Below are positions 1 through 8,042 of a stretch of 64,000 nt of DNA, piece by piece. Source of the DNA: Pseudobdellovibrionaceae bacterium (GTDB taxonomy: Bacteria > Bdellovibrionota > Bdellovibrionia > Bdellovibrionales > UBA1609). How positions within the stretch are numbered: position 1 is the first letter of the stretch; the number at the start of each line of letters is the position of its first letter. The position numbers were made by a program, and so were the translations under genes. The notes under the pieces are model-generated. The model worked only from the letters and a program-made list of their open reading frames with translations. It searched no databases and was not told the origin of the DNA. The stretch is from positions 992,001-1,056,000 of the forward strand of contig CP060220.1 in assembly GCA_023898385.1 (NCBI GenBank), in the 5' to 3' direction.

Positions 1-1408
1 CCCGACGTTAGCTAAAGAAACTCGAGATGATGTGATCATTGCCACGGGTCGCTCGGACTACCCTAACCAAGTAAACAATGTGCTGGGGTTTCCTTCGATT
101 TTTCGGGGCGCCCTTGACGTGCAAGCCACCTGCATCAATGAAGACATGAAAATTGCAGCCGTCAATGCTTTAGCTCAACTGGCTCGTGAAGATGTGCCCG
201 ATAGTGTGTCGGCGGTATATGATAACAAGGCCTTTCATTTTGGGCCTGAGTATATTATCCCGAAACCCTTTGACCCGCGCGTATTGATGTATGTAGCTCC
301 GGCTGTTGCAAAGGCCGCCATGGACTCAGGTGTCGCGCAAAACCCCATCAAAAATTTCAAAGCCTACCGGGAACAATTAGAAGCCCTAAACAGCTTTCGC
401 CGCGGTTTTATTAGAACCACGATCAATCGAATTAAATCTCACTGCCGGCGAACGGGCTCTGATATCCCCACATTGATTTTTCCGGAAGGCCGCAGCTCAA
501 AAATTTTAAAAGCCATTAACTCCATTGCTAAAGAAAAAATCTGCCACCCCATTTTACTCGGCTACGAAGACGAAGTGAGGCAGAAAATTGCCGAGATGGA
601 ACTTGATGAACTGTCAAACGTGCCGGTGTTTCATCCTTCCCGACATCCTAGATACAAAGAGTTTGTCAGTGCGTTTTATGAAAAACGAAAACGAAAAGGA
701 ATTATGTATTCTGAGGCTGAGCGTTTAATGGCCAACCCCTATTATTTTTCGGCCATGGCCGTAGAAATGGGCGAAGCCAATGGAGTGATTTCTGGCGCCA
801 CCCAAAATTACGCGGAATGTGTTAAACCCATTTTACAGATTATCGGCACTGGACGAGGGCAGGTGGCTTCGGGATTAAACGTGGTTCTTATTGATGATCG
901 CATGTTGTTTTTTGCCGACACCACAGTGAACATTAGCCCGTCGGCAGAGGAAGTGGCCAATATTGCAATTAATGTTTCACGAGTGGCGAAGTATTTTGGC
1001 ATTGAGCCGCGTATTGCCATGCTCAGCTACTCCAACTTTTCAGGACGCGGAGAGATTCCGTATAAAATGAAAAAAGCCGCACAAATCGTCAAAAACCTTA
1101 AGCCAAATTTGATCGTGGACGGCGAGATGCAGGCCGATACAGCCATTAACCCTGATATTGTGGATCGAATTTTTCCATTTTGTGACATCAAGGGAGGCGC
1201 CAACGTGCTTATATTCCCCACCTTAGAGGCCGGCAATATTTCTTACAAATTAGTGCAACAGCTCAGTGGCGGAGAGGTGTTGGGACCTTTTCTAATGGGA
1301 GTAAAAAAACCAGCTAACGTACTCCAACGCACTTGCACCGTGGATCATGTCATAAACACTATTGTGCTCACCGCACTTGAAACTCAAGCCTATACGCATG
1401 GCCAATAG
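1..1408 (+). CDS. maeB: NADP-dependent malic enzyme fused to phosphotransacetylase-like domain, 3' part
   Basis: The reading frame is already open at the window edge, so the start and most of the malic enzyme domain lie outside. The first residues (IIATGRSDYPNQVNNVLGF) are the conserved NAD(P)-binding end of bacterial malic enzymes. From about residue 130 of the visible part to the end the protein is a phosphotransacetylase-type domain (LIFPEGRSSKIL and later GGANVLIFPTLEAGNISYKL). This two-domain order is typical of MaeB, which decarboxylates malate to pyruvate; in this family the C-terminal domain is thought to be regulatory, responding to acetyl-CoA, and not catalytic. The stop codon overlaps the start of hflX by 11 bases, so the two are probably cotranscribed. 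Confidence 0.93.
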   Translation, partial: PTLAKETRDDVIIATGRSDYPNQVNNVLGFPSIFRGALDVQATCINEDMKIAAVNALAQLAREDVPDSVSAVYDNKAFHFGPEYIIPKPFDPRVLMYVAPAVAKAAMDSGVAQNPIKNFKAYREQLEALNSFRRGFIRTTINRIKSHCRRTGSDIPTLIFPEGRSSKILKAINSIAKEKICHPILLGYEDEVRQKIAEMELDELSNVPVFHPSRHPRYKEFVSAFYEKRKRKGIMYSEAERLMANPYYFSAMAVEMGEANGVISGATQNYAECVKPILQIIGTGRGQVASGLNVVLIDDRMLFFADTTVNISPSAEEVANIAINVSRVAKYFGIEPRIAMLSYSNFSGRGEIPYKMKKAAQIVKNLKPNLIVDGEMQADTAINPDIVDRIFPFCDIKGGANVLIFPTLEAGNISYKLVQQLSGGEVLGPFLMGVKKPANVLQRTCTVDHVINTIVLTALETQAYTHGQ

Positions 1409-2666
1409 TTTTTTGACTGAAACAAAAAAAGAAAAAACGTTAGTTGCTGGCATTGGCCTGAAACAAGATGATTTTTCCGAAATCAAAGAGAGTGTGGCCG
1501 AACTCGAAGACCTCGTCTATGCCGCCGGCGGCGAGGTGGTTGGGACCATTGTTCAAATTTTGCCCAGCTTCAACCCAAGTACTCTGATGGGATCTGGAAA
1601 AGTCACAGAAATCAAAGAAATGGCCGACACCACTACAGCAACGCTTTTGGTGGTTGACCATCAACTTTCGGGCAGCCAGATGCGAAATCTCGAAGCCGAG
1701 CTGGGGATTCGTGTCATTGATCGCAGTCAATTAATTTTGGACATCTTTGCCAGTCGCGCCCAAACCTATGAGGGAAAATTACAAGTGGAGCTAGCACAAA
1801 TGCTCGATCAACTACCTCGAATGGTGGGCGGGTGGCATGGCTCTCTCTCAAGGCAGGCTGGAGGAATTGGCACTCGAGGCCCTGGAGAATCCGCCCTAGA
1901 GCTGGATCGCCGGCGCATCAACGAGCGCGTAAAAGTCATTCGCAAAAAACTTGAAGACGTAAAGAAAAATCGACAACAACATCGGGCCAAGCGAAAGCGA
2001 CAAAATGTGCCCAGCTTTGCCTTGATCGGGTACACCAATAGTGGCAAGAGCACTTTATTAAATAAACTGACTCAATCGCAGGTTCTGGCAAAAGATCAAC
2101 TGTTTGCCACCCTTGACCCCACAACTCGGCAAATCATGCTGCCTGATGTAGGACTGGCGGTACTCACTGACACTGTGGGCTTTATTCGAAAACTCCCCAC
2201 CCAACTCATTGAAGCCTTTAAGGCCACCTTAGAAGAGTCGGCCGAGGCTGACATACTCATCCATGTCATCGACCTTTCAAGTCCGCAAATGGAAAGACAA
2301 CAAGAGGTCGTTCAACAGTTGATGCGAGACTTAAAATGGGACGACAAACCCTTGATTCACGCCTTCAACAAAGTGGATGTGGCACCCCTTGAGAGGCAAA
2401 TGAGTGTTAAAGCGTTTCCTCGCGTGTTTGTCAGCGCCGTTGAAGGACGTGGCCTTGAAAAACTCAAACACCTCATGGCCGAAGCGGCGAAAAACCTTCA
2501 ACAAACAGTTGAACTCTATTTTTCAAAGAAAGACGAACATTTGATTTACGAACTAGGGAAAGACGGCCAGATCTTAAAAAGCGAAGCTAGCCCCCATGGT
2601 ACAGTTTGTACGGTGGCACTCAACCCCACCCAAATATCCAGGTGGGAGTCTTATCTTACGCGGTGA
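1398..2666 (+). CDS. hflX: GTPase HflX, ribosome-associated
   Basis: This 422-residue protein has the HflX layout: an N-terminal nucleotide-binding domain, a basic coiled coil near residues 155-195, and a GTPase domain with P-loop GYTNSGKST, the G3 region DTVGFIRKLP and NKVD as G4. The family splits stalled ribosomes and acts in stress recovery; this is known of relatives, not shown here. I chose the ATG at 1398, inside the end of maeB, because an alternative TTG at 1362 would only add residues with no family similarity. No clear Shine-Dalgarno is visible, consistent with translational coupling to maeB. It converges with the chemotaxis operon, with 16 bases between stop codons and no obvious terminator hairpin. 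Confidence 0.95.
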   Translation: MANSFLTETKKEKTLVAGIGLKQDDFSEIKESVAELEDLVYAAGGEVVGTIVQILPSFNPSTLMGSGKVTEIKEMADTTTATLLVVDHQLSGSQMRNLEAELGIRVIDRSQLILDIFASRAQTYEGKLQVELAQMLDQLPRMVGGWHGSLSRQAGGIGTRGPGESALELDRRRINERVKVIRKKLEDVKKNRQQHRAKRKRQNVPSFALIGYTNSGKSTLLNKLTQSQVLAKDQLFATLDPTTRQIMLPDVGLAVLTDTVGFIRKLPTQLIEAFKATLEESAEADILIHVIDLSSPQMERQQEVVQQLMRDLKWDDKPLIHAFNKVDVAPLERQMSVKAFPRVFVSAVEGRGLEKLKHLMAEAAKNLQQTVELYFSKKDEHLIYELGKDGQILKSEASPHGTVCTVALNPTQISRWESYLTR

Positions 2667-2682
2667 CAGGCTCTTCTTTTAG

Positions 2683-3603
2683 TCATTGTGGCTCATTGCG
2701 GGCCGGCTTTTTGCCCAACAAGATATCCAGTTCCTTGTAGATCAGATCCTCATCGAACTTCACAATATAACGTCCAAGTTGCTCATTCTCAATATCCCTT
2801 ATCAATGCTGGATTTGATAGACTTGAGTTTATCAAAATAGGGATATCCCTGGCTGGCGGACGCTTTTTTAACTCTCGAATAAAGTCGATGCCATTCATAA
2901 TGGGCATCTCCAGATCTGAAAAAATAAAATCAAACCGATAACTATGCTCTTCTAGCCTCTTCAGACCATCAGCTCCGTTGTCAGCCATAACCGTCTCAAG
3001 TCCGAGCTTCTCAAATAATAACTTGGTCTTTTTCTGAAACAACTTGGAGTCCTCGACCACAAGAGCCCGCAACCCCTGAAATCTAGGATGAACATCTTTA
3101 GCAATGGTGGATTTATCTAGCATGATATCTAAACTTTCTAAGATAGCCTCTATATCCAATGTATAAACGTATCCCTCACTGGTCTTAATTAATCCATTTA
3201 CAAACGATGTATTGACTCTCGATATGGCCTCTGGGAGCGGCAAGTGCTCGGAGTTTCTTCGGTCTAAAATTCGCCCGGTACGGCCAATAAAGATGCCCAA
3301 ATAATAACCCTGAATATCGCAGATTAAAACACGTTTCCTGGGGGCCTGAGCGTGATCATCCCCCACGAATCCAGCCACGTCTAAAACAGGAATAGCTGTG
3401 CCGCGCAGATCGATTATTGCAACAAATGGAGCATGCTGTGGCGGCAATGCTGTCATTGAGTATTCTTCTGTTACTTCTTTTATTTTTTGCACGTTAAACG
3501 CAAACCATGGTGCATCATCGTTACCAGTTACTTGGAAATGTAGAAATAAGTCCAATTCATCATATTCTAATTTCTTAATGGACCCGTATGCTGATGAGCT
3601 CAT
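2683..3603 (-). CDS. cheV: CheV-type coupling protein (CheW domain plus receiver)
   Basis: The 306-residue protein starts with a CheW-like domain (about residues 10-150) and ends with a response-regulator receiver domain (about 175-300). The receiver shows the acidic pair (VVEDSKL), the phospho-acceptor aspartate in FSDLEMP and the lysine in VKFDED. CheV proteins couple receptors to CheA and are phosphorylated by it, often as a phosphate sink or for adaptation. It is the last gene of the minus-strand chemotaxis operon and overlaps cheW by the ATGA motif, implying translational coupling. As no CheR or CheB is present here, CheV may provide the adaptation; that is inference. Confidence 0.92.
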   Translation of the reverse strand: MSSSAYGSIKKLEYDELDLFLHFQVTGNDDAPWFAFNVQKIKEVTEEYSMTALPPQHAPFVAIIDLRGTAIPVLDVAGFVGDDHAQAPRKRVLICDIQGYYLGIFIGRTGRILDRRNSEHLPLPEAISRVNTSFVNGLIKTSEGYVYTLDIEAILESLDIMLDKSTIAKDVHPRFQGLRALVVEDSKLFQKKTKLLFEKLGLETVMADNGADGLKRLEEHSYRFDFIFSDLEMPIMNGIDFIRELKKRPPARDIPILINSSLSNPALIRDIENEQLGRYIVKFDEDLIYKELDILLGKKPARNEPQ

Positions 3604-4028
3604 GCCGATATCTCCATCACTCTAATAAAATCTTCTGCTTTTAAAATCCGAACCGGCTCACCATGAATAGCCACCGTCGATTGATCATAAATCTCAGCAG
3701 TTGATATATTCACCTTACCCACATCTTCGGCCATTAAGCACAAACGAACTCCATTTCTGACTTCCACCACCACAAATCTATGAACATGATCATCAGATTT
3801 TTCAATAGCGACATCACCCAGAACGAGTCGAGGATCCACTACCGGAACGATACCCCCGCGCAGACTCACCACACCCCTATGGCCCGGAACTTCTACTGGA
3901 TAACGCACGACTTGGTGACTCTCCACAATTTCAGCAACAAGCTCAACAGGCATAGCCATCACGTAATTTTTCCATGAGAAGTGAATATAGATCCCATTGT
4001 TACTTTCAGACTCACGCTGCCTCTGCAT
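3600..4028 (-). CDS. cheW: Chemotaxis coupling protein CheW
   Basis: A single CheW domain of 142 residues with the typical core (VELVAEIVESHQVVRYP, then GHRGVVSLRGGIVPVVDPR). CheW bridges receptors and CheA. I start it at the ATG at 4028, overlapping the end of cheA by 17 bases; the longer open frame upstream of that ATG is an out-of-frame reading of cheA and has no CheW similarity. It overlaps the downstream cheV start at ATGA. Confidence 0.92.
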   Translation of the reverse strand: MQRQRESESNNGIYIHFSWKNYVMAMPVELVAEIVESHQVVRYPVEVPGHRGVVSLRGGIVPVVDPRLVLGDVAIEKSDDHVHRFVVVEVRNGVRLCLMAEDVGKVNISTAEIYDQSTVAIHGEPVRILKAEDFIRVMEISA

Positions 4029-5595
4029 TTTGATACCCCTCACGAATTCCGCCTCGCCGCAACAATTCAAACAATCGCCCCATAGACATAACAAAAATAG
4101 GTCGTCCATCTGAAAGCACCGAAACACCATTTAAAAACGGTATATCTGGACTGGCTTTTGGAAGTGACTGCAGCACCAGTTCAGTGTTGCCAAACAGTTC
4201 AGAAACACAAAATGCTACATACTCATTGTTCTGACGAACCACACAGACCGGAATTTCATGCCTAACGACATCAAACACCCTGGTCTTGGCACAGACAAAT
4301 TCCTGCTCTAAATCAAAGCAGGGAATAAATTTATCGCGGTACAACAAAAGTTGTTTGTGGCCAGAAACCTTAAACTCTTCCACTGAAAAACGTCTGGCCT
4401 CAGCCAAGTCATGAGTGTTTATGGCATAAGTTTGATCACCTATCCCGACCAAAATGACAGGCACCACAGATACACCTGTTGGAATTTGAATGCGAAAGGT
4501 CGTGCCCTCGCCAGGCTTTGTAGCCAAGTGAATCTCTCCACCAAGATCAGCTATTGCTGCTTTAACAGCATCCATACCAATACCACGTCCAGAAACATTG
4601 GTTACTTGAGCAGATGTAGAGAATCCAGCCGTAAAAATAAGATCTAGGGCTTCGGCTTCAGTACTAATGTTTTCGACATTGAGGCCCTTTTCGCGCGCTG
4701 ACTGCAGGATATGTGCTGCATCTATCCCTTTACCATCGTCTTTTACCTCTATTAAAATTTCGTTACCAACAGTGTTGGCCTGCAAACGAATTTGCCCTAT
4801 TGGTGATTTCCCCAAGCCACGACGAACAATACTTTCTTCAATGCCATGATCCATGGCGTTTCTAATCAAATGAACCAGGGGCTCCGCAAGAACATCAGTG
4901 ATTTTTTTATCTAACTCCGTATCTTCGCCGGCCACATGAAAATCAATGGGTTCTCCACTTTCGTGGGCATACTGCTCCACTATCCTTCCCATTCTCGTAA
5001 ACAAACCTTTTATAGGCACCATTCTCATGCTCATAGTTGTGCGTTCGAGCTCACCCACTGTGCGCCGAAGTGCCGTATCCAAGACTTCCCACTCTCGTAA
5101 GAAATCGTTGGCCCCCTCAAGTAACATTCGATGCCGGTCAACTAAATGTTTGATTTGGTTGCGTATCATAAACGCTTCAAGCACACCACTAAGCGTGTCA
5201 TTGATTCGCCCTAACGGTACCCGCACAAATTCTTCACCAGTTCGCGCACTCTCAATAGAGACCTCAATATTTTCGGGCTCAACCTTTGGAAACAACATTC
5301 CCTCGAGACGGTCAATTTCTTTGCGGATTTGCAATATTATGACGTTATCAACTGGTGCAGGTTGACTTTTAATTTCTGCCAGCTGACTTTCAAGTTGATG
5401 GCACAGAGATTCTTCATTCGTCATCTGAAACATGCTAGCTGCGCCCTTTAGAGTGTGTACTCCTCGGAATATTTCAGCCCACGGCTCACTGGTGCCAGGC
5501 TGACCTTTTGCGCTATCAATGGCTTGATGAAGGCCATCGATAATATCTCTCGCTTCCTCTAGAAACTCTTGTACTAACTCGTCAAACTCGCCCAT
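4012..5595 (-). CDS. cheA: Chemotaxis histidine kinase CheA, compact form
   Basis: Begins at the ATG at 5595, preceded by AAGGGA; the longer frame upstream is a shadow of the receptor gene. The 527-residue protein has an Hpt domain with phospho-accepting His47 (VHTLKGAASMF), a dimerisation region (TTMSMRMVPIKGLFTRMGRI), the N-box HLIRNAMDHGIE, G-box ATPase motifs (DDGKGID, GRGIGMDAV) and a C-terminal CheW-like domain. It lacks the separate P2 CheY-docking domain between Hpt and dimerisation, which makes it about 130 residues shorter than enterobacterial CheA. It autophosphorylates and passes phosphate to CheY and CheV. The gene sits 10 bases after the tip-only receptor, arguing they form one signalling unit. 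Confidence 0.95.
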   Translation of the reverse strand: MGEFDELVQEFLEEARDIIDGLHQAIDSAKGQPGTSEPWAEIFRGVHTLKGAASMFQMTNEESLCHQLESQLAEIKSQPAPVDNVIILQIRKEIDRLEGMLFPKVEPENIEVSIESARTGEEFVRVPLGRINDTLSGVLEAFMIRNQIKHLVDRHRMLLEGANDFLREWEVLDTALRRTVGELERTTMSMRMVPIKGLFTRMGRIVEQYAHESGEPIDFHVAGEDTELDKKITDVLAEPLVHLIRNAMDHGIEESIVRRGLGKSPIGQIRLQANTVGNEILIEVKDDGKGIDAAHILQSAREKGLNVENISTEAEALDLIFTAGFSTSAQVTNVSGRGIGMDAVKAAIADLGGEIHLATKPGEGTTFRIQIPTGVSVVPVILVGIGDQTYAINTHDLAEARRFSVEEFKVSGHKQLLLYRDKFIPCFDLEQEFVCAKTRVFDVVRHEIPVCVVRQNNEYVAFCVSELFGNTELVLQSLPKASPDIPFLNGVSVLSDGRPIFVMSMGRLFELLRRGGIREGYQNAEAA

Positions 5596-5605
5596 GAGTA
5601 TTCCC

Positions 5606-5986
5606 TTATGCGGCTTCAGTGTGCTGCGAATTGTAATGACTCCACTGAGCGTCAATAGATCTTTGCAGCTTATCAGCCAGTTCGCGAACTCGATCACACT
5701 CACTTGCAACTTTAGCAATGGAGTTTCGGGCGTTCTCTGAAAGTTGACCCACTTCATCAGCGACCACAGCAAAACCTTTGCCCGCTTGACCTGCTCGCGC
5801 CGCTTCAATAGAGGCATTAAGCGCCAACAGATCTGTCTTATCGGCTATTTCTTTAACCACTTCTAGAGTTTTTTCTACTCGCGCTACAGTGTCCACCAAC
5901 TCTTTAGCCGTCTTTTGGGTGGCGCGAGCACTTTGCATTGCCTCTTCTGAGGATAATAGTTGGTTTTTTTTGCCTATTGCAGACAT
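5606..5986 (-). CDS. Minimal methyl-accepting chemotaxis protein: signalling tip only
   Basis: Only 126 residues, almost entirely the conserved hairpin tip of chemoreceptors: IADKTDLLALNASIEAARAG, then QAGKGFAVVADEVGQLSENA. No transmembrane segment, HAMP, ligand-binding or long methylation-helix region is present; normal receptors exceed 400 residues and even soluble signalling domains are usually about 250. The start at 5986 has a perfect AAGGAG eight bases upstream, and the frame ends cleanly before cheA, so this looks intact, not a broken fragment. It should bind CheA and CheW through the tip. With no sensor of its own, the neighbouring ODP-like protein is the obvious candidate input; this is inference from the gene order. 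Confidence 0.85.
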   Translation of the reverse strand: MSAIGKKNQLLSSEEAMQSARATQKTAKELVDTVARVEKTLEVVKEIADKTDLLALNASIEAARAGQAGKGFAVVADEVGQLSENARNSIAKVASECDRVRELADKLQRSIDAQWSHYNSQHTEAA

Positions 5987-6001
5987 TATCTTGCTCCTTT
6001 T

Positions 6002-6739
6002 TTACGATGCTAAATCACCGACACGTAAATCTTCAATCCAATCTAAAAATCGCTTTACATCCTGACCATGAAAAATACTGCCGTGTTGAGGACATATCAT
6101 GTCAATGTCCAGCTTGCGCACCCGCCGCAACCATTCATCTCGAGCGTGATTTGAAGGCATCCAGCGTTTGTGGAATTTGGTCATATACTTCACATGTTCA
6201 TCAAAGTCATCCACCACCATAGGAGCATCCGGCGGAACCAGTGCGGCCCCCATATCTCCAGAGAAAAGTATTTTTGCGTTGGGATCATACAAATGAAAAT
6301 TTCCCGCCGAATGGCAGTGATGGGCTGGCACTAATATGAGTTGAGCTTGGCCGATACTCACCGTCATACCCTCATCGGGAACTAGCTCAAAGTTGTTTGC
6401 GTAGTCATTGCCAAAGTGGGCGACAAATCCTCCCCAAAGCCAAGAGAGGTAAATCTTCGCGTCAGGTGTCAAAGCCATCCATAGAGGAAGTGATGACATG
6501 ATGTCTGGGTCCTGGTGACTGCACAAGTACGACTTCACATTCTTTAGATCAAACTGCTCAGCCATTTGACTCAAAATCACAGGAAACACCTCTGTGCCGC
6601 CAGGATCAAGGATCATTGCCTCTCCATTATTCATAATTACGTACTCATTTGTATCGATGATCGACTGGGCGCGCTGGGGGTCGCGGCCAAAAGCCATCCA
6701 TGAATGATTGCCGTCATCAAATAGTTTTCTATGCTGCAT
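6002..6739 (-). CDS. ODP-like di-iron metallo-beta-lactamase-fold protein, putative oxygen/iron sensor for chemotaxis
   Basis: A 245-residue metallo-beta-lactamase fold without the redox domains of flavodiiron proteins. Candidate metal ligands follow the flavodiiron pattern: H75-x-D77-x-D79 (CSHQDPDIM), H143 (AHHCHSAGNF), D162 (FSGDMGA) and H219 (CPQHGSIF). The residue after D79 is Ile where many hydrolase relatives have His. Proteins of this ODP type are known from Treponema denticola, where one serves as a di-iron oxygen sensor for chemotaxis. Start at 6739 is set by AGGAGG seven bases upstream and overlaps the preceding gene by 11 bases. Position directly before a sensorless receptor and cheA supports a sensory role. 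A hydrolase function cannot be excluded. Confidence 0.8.
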   Translation of the reverse strand: MQHRKLFDDGNHSWMAFGRDPQRAQSIIDTNEYVIMNNGEAMILDPGGTEVFPVILSQMAEQFDLKNVKSYLCSHQDPDIMSSLPLWMALTPDAKIYLSWLWGGFVAHFGNDYANNFELVPDEGMTVSIGQAQLILVPAHHCHSAGNFHLYDPNAKILFSGDMGAALVPPDAPMVVDDFDEHVKYMTKFHKRWMPSNHARDEWLRRVRKLDIDMICPQHGSIFHGQDVKRFLDWIEDLRVGDLAS

Positions 6740-7430
6740 GAAGCGCCTCCTGCTGTCCGCTAAACTCTTGTCCATGAAGGGCAACTTTTACTAAATTGGT
6801 TGCTGAAATAAGATCTGCAAGCTCGGCATCAAAAGTTTCAAGACCCTTATGGATAGCCTCAATTATTGGTAAAAACTGCGTTTCTTCATCGGGTCGCAAA
6901 TTGCGACCCGCCATACGCAAATTCACCACCGTCACCCACATTCGTTTAGATAAATGCACTAGGCGGTGATGGACATGTTGAATGGCACGAATTTCTGTAT
7001 ACTCAGCTGAAACCATAGTTTGCAAAATATTGTTGCTTACATTGCCACGAGCCTCACGAACGAGGTCTTTATTGGGATTCTGGTCCATGTAGGACAACGC
7101 AAGGTCAAATTTTTCAAGCATCAATGTTTTGCTGAAGGCTCGCAGTAACTTATTTGTGGCCAAAGTGGTCTGCATCAACAATTCGGCCAATGTTTCGTCC
7201 ATCTGTTCAGAATTGCTATTGATCTGGCGGGCTAACTCAGAAAACAGTCGCAAATCACTACCGATCTGTCCGGATGATATGCTCGAATTCATGGCCATTT
7301 CACGAAATAGGTCAACCTGTCGGCGCAATCGGTTGGCTCGGTCGCGCAATCGATGGCAATCAACAAAATAATCCAGAATCTGGTTTTGCTGCATACCTGA
7401 TATATGTCGATTATTTTGACGTCTCTTCAT
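6729..7430 (-). CDS. Helical protein resembling a degenerate chemoreceptor signalling domain
   Basis: First gene of the chemotaxis operon, 233 residues, predicted almost wholly helical, no membrane segment. Around residues 45-75 the string MAMNSSISSGQIG followed by FSELARQI aligns by eye with the receptor tip pattern LALNASIEAARAG...FAVVADEI, so I read it as a strongly diverged receptor-type hairpin. The canonical Glu and Arg contacts of the tip are not kept. The ATG at 7430 has GGAGAG at a good distance; an ATG at 7445 is possible but its GGAG lies too close. Function unknown; it could be a structural partner for the 126-residue receptor or for the ODP-like protein. Confidence 0.7.
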   Translation of the reverse strand: MKRRQNNRHISGMQQNQILDYFVDCHRLRDRANRLRRQVDLFREMAMNSSISSGQIGSDLRLFSELARQINSNSEQMDETLAELLMQTTLATNKLLRAFSKTLMLEKFDLALSYMDQNPNKDLVREARGNVSNNILQTMVSAEYTEIRAIQHVHHRLVHLSKRMWVTVVNLRMAGRNLRPDEETQFLPIIEAIHKGLETFDAELADLISATNLVKVALHGQEFSGQQEALHAA

Positions 7431-7451
7431 AGAAGCTCTCCTCATGCTCCT

Positions 7452-7480
7452 TGTTCGGAAATTTACATGAAAAAACTTTA
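7452..7480 (-). promoter_or_regulatory. Possible sigma-28-type promoter of the chemotaxis operon
   Basis: On the minus strand TAAAGTTT (7480-7473) matches the flagellar sigma -35 consensus exactly, and TCCGAACA (7459-7452) matches GCCGATAA at six of eight positions. The spacer is 13 bases instead of 11, so the match is imperfect. It lies 22 bases before the chosen start of the first gene. Confidence 0.35.
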
Positions 7481-7570
7481 GAGTCTTATTTGGGCGCATT
7501 TAGCCCTAATCTTGATTTGGATAAAAAGACAACAAAACTAGCCTTAGATCGCAACTTGTGGAGGCTGCCC

Positions 7571-7597
7571 TAAAGTAAAAATGGCACTTGCCGATAA
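7571..7597 (+). promoter_or_regulatory. Sigma-28 (FliA)-type promoter of cheY
   Basis: TAAAGTAA at 7571-7578, an 11-base spacer, then GCCGATAA at 7590-7597. This equals the FliA consensus except for one or two bases in the -35 tail and has the ideal spacing. It lies 37 bases upstream of the cheY ATG, leaving room for a short leader with a GAGGA ribosome site. Confidence 0.88.
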
Positions 7598-7634
7598 CTC
7601 CTATGTACAAACTTTTTTATGAGGACGATGCATC

Positions 7635-8042
7635 ATGTTTGACCAAAACATTAACATACTTTTAGTCGATGACATGAAAACCATGAGAGCGTTAGTCAAG
7701 AAAACCTGCATGAACTTGGGTTTCAAAAATTTCACTGAAGCAGTTGATGGTAAAGATGCCTGGGAAAAACTAACCACTCCTGGCTCCAAATTTGACTTGG
7801 TCCTATCTGATTGGAACATGCCAAATCTGCAAGGCATCGAACTCTTAAAGAAAGTTCGCGCAGAAGAGTCCACTAAAAACATCCCCTTTCTTTTGATCAC
7901 AGCTGAGAACGAGGCCGGACAGGTCCAAGAAGCAATAGTGGCAGGCGTAGACAACTATTTGATTAAACCTTTTTCAGCCAATGATTTGAAGTCACGTCTT
8001 GAAGCCATTTACAAAAAACGCTATGGCTCTAATGCCGCCTAG
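7635..8042 (+). CDS. cheY: Chemotaxis response regulator CheY
   Basis: A stand-alone receiver domain of 135 residues with D12/D13 (LLVDDMK), phospho-acceptor D59 (LSDWNMP), T89 (LITAE) and K111 (LIKPF), all in canonical positions. Phospho-CheY would bind the flagellar switch. The gene has its own sigma-28-type promoter and so is tied to flagellar expression. Its stop codon interlocks with that of the convergent STAS-CheX gene through the palindrome CTAG. Confidence 0.95.
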   Translation: MFDQNINILLVDDMKTMRALVKKTCMNLGFKNFTEAVDGKDAWEKLTTPGSKFDLVLSDWNMPNLQGIELLKKVRAEESTKNIPFLLITAENEAGQVQEAIVAGVDNYLIKPFSANDLKSRLEAIYKKRYGSNAA

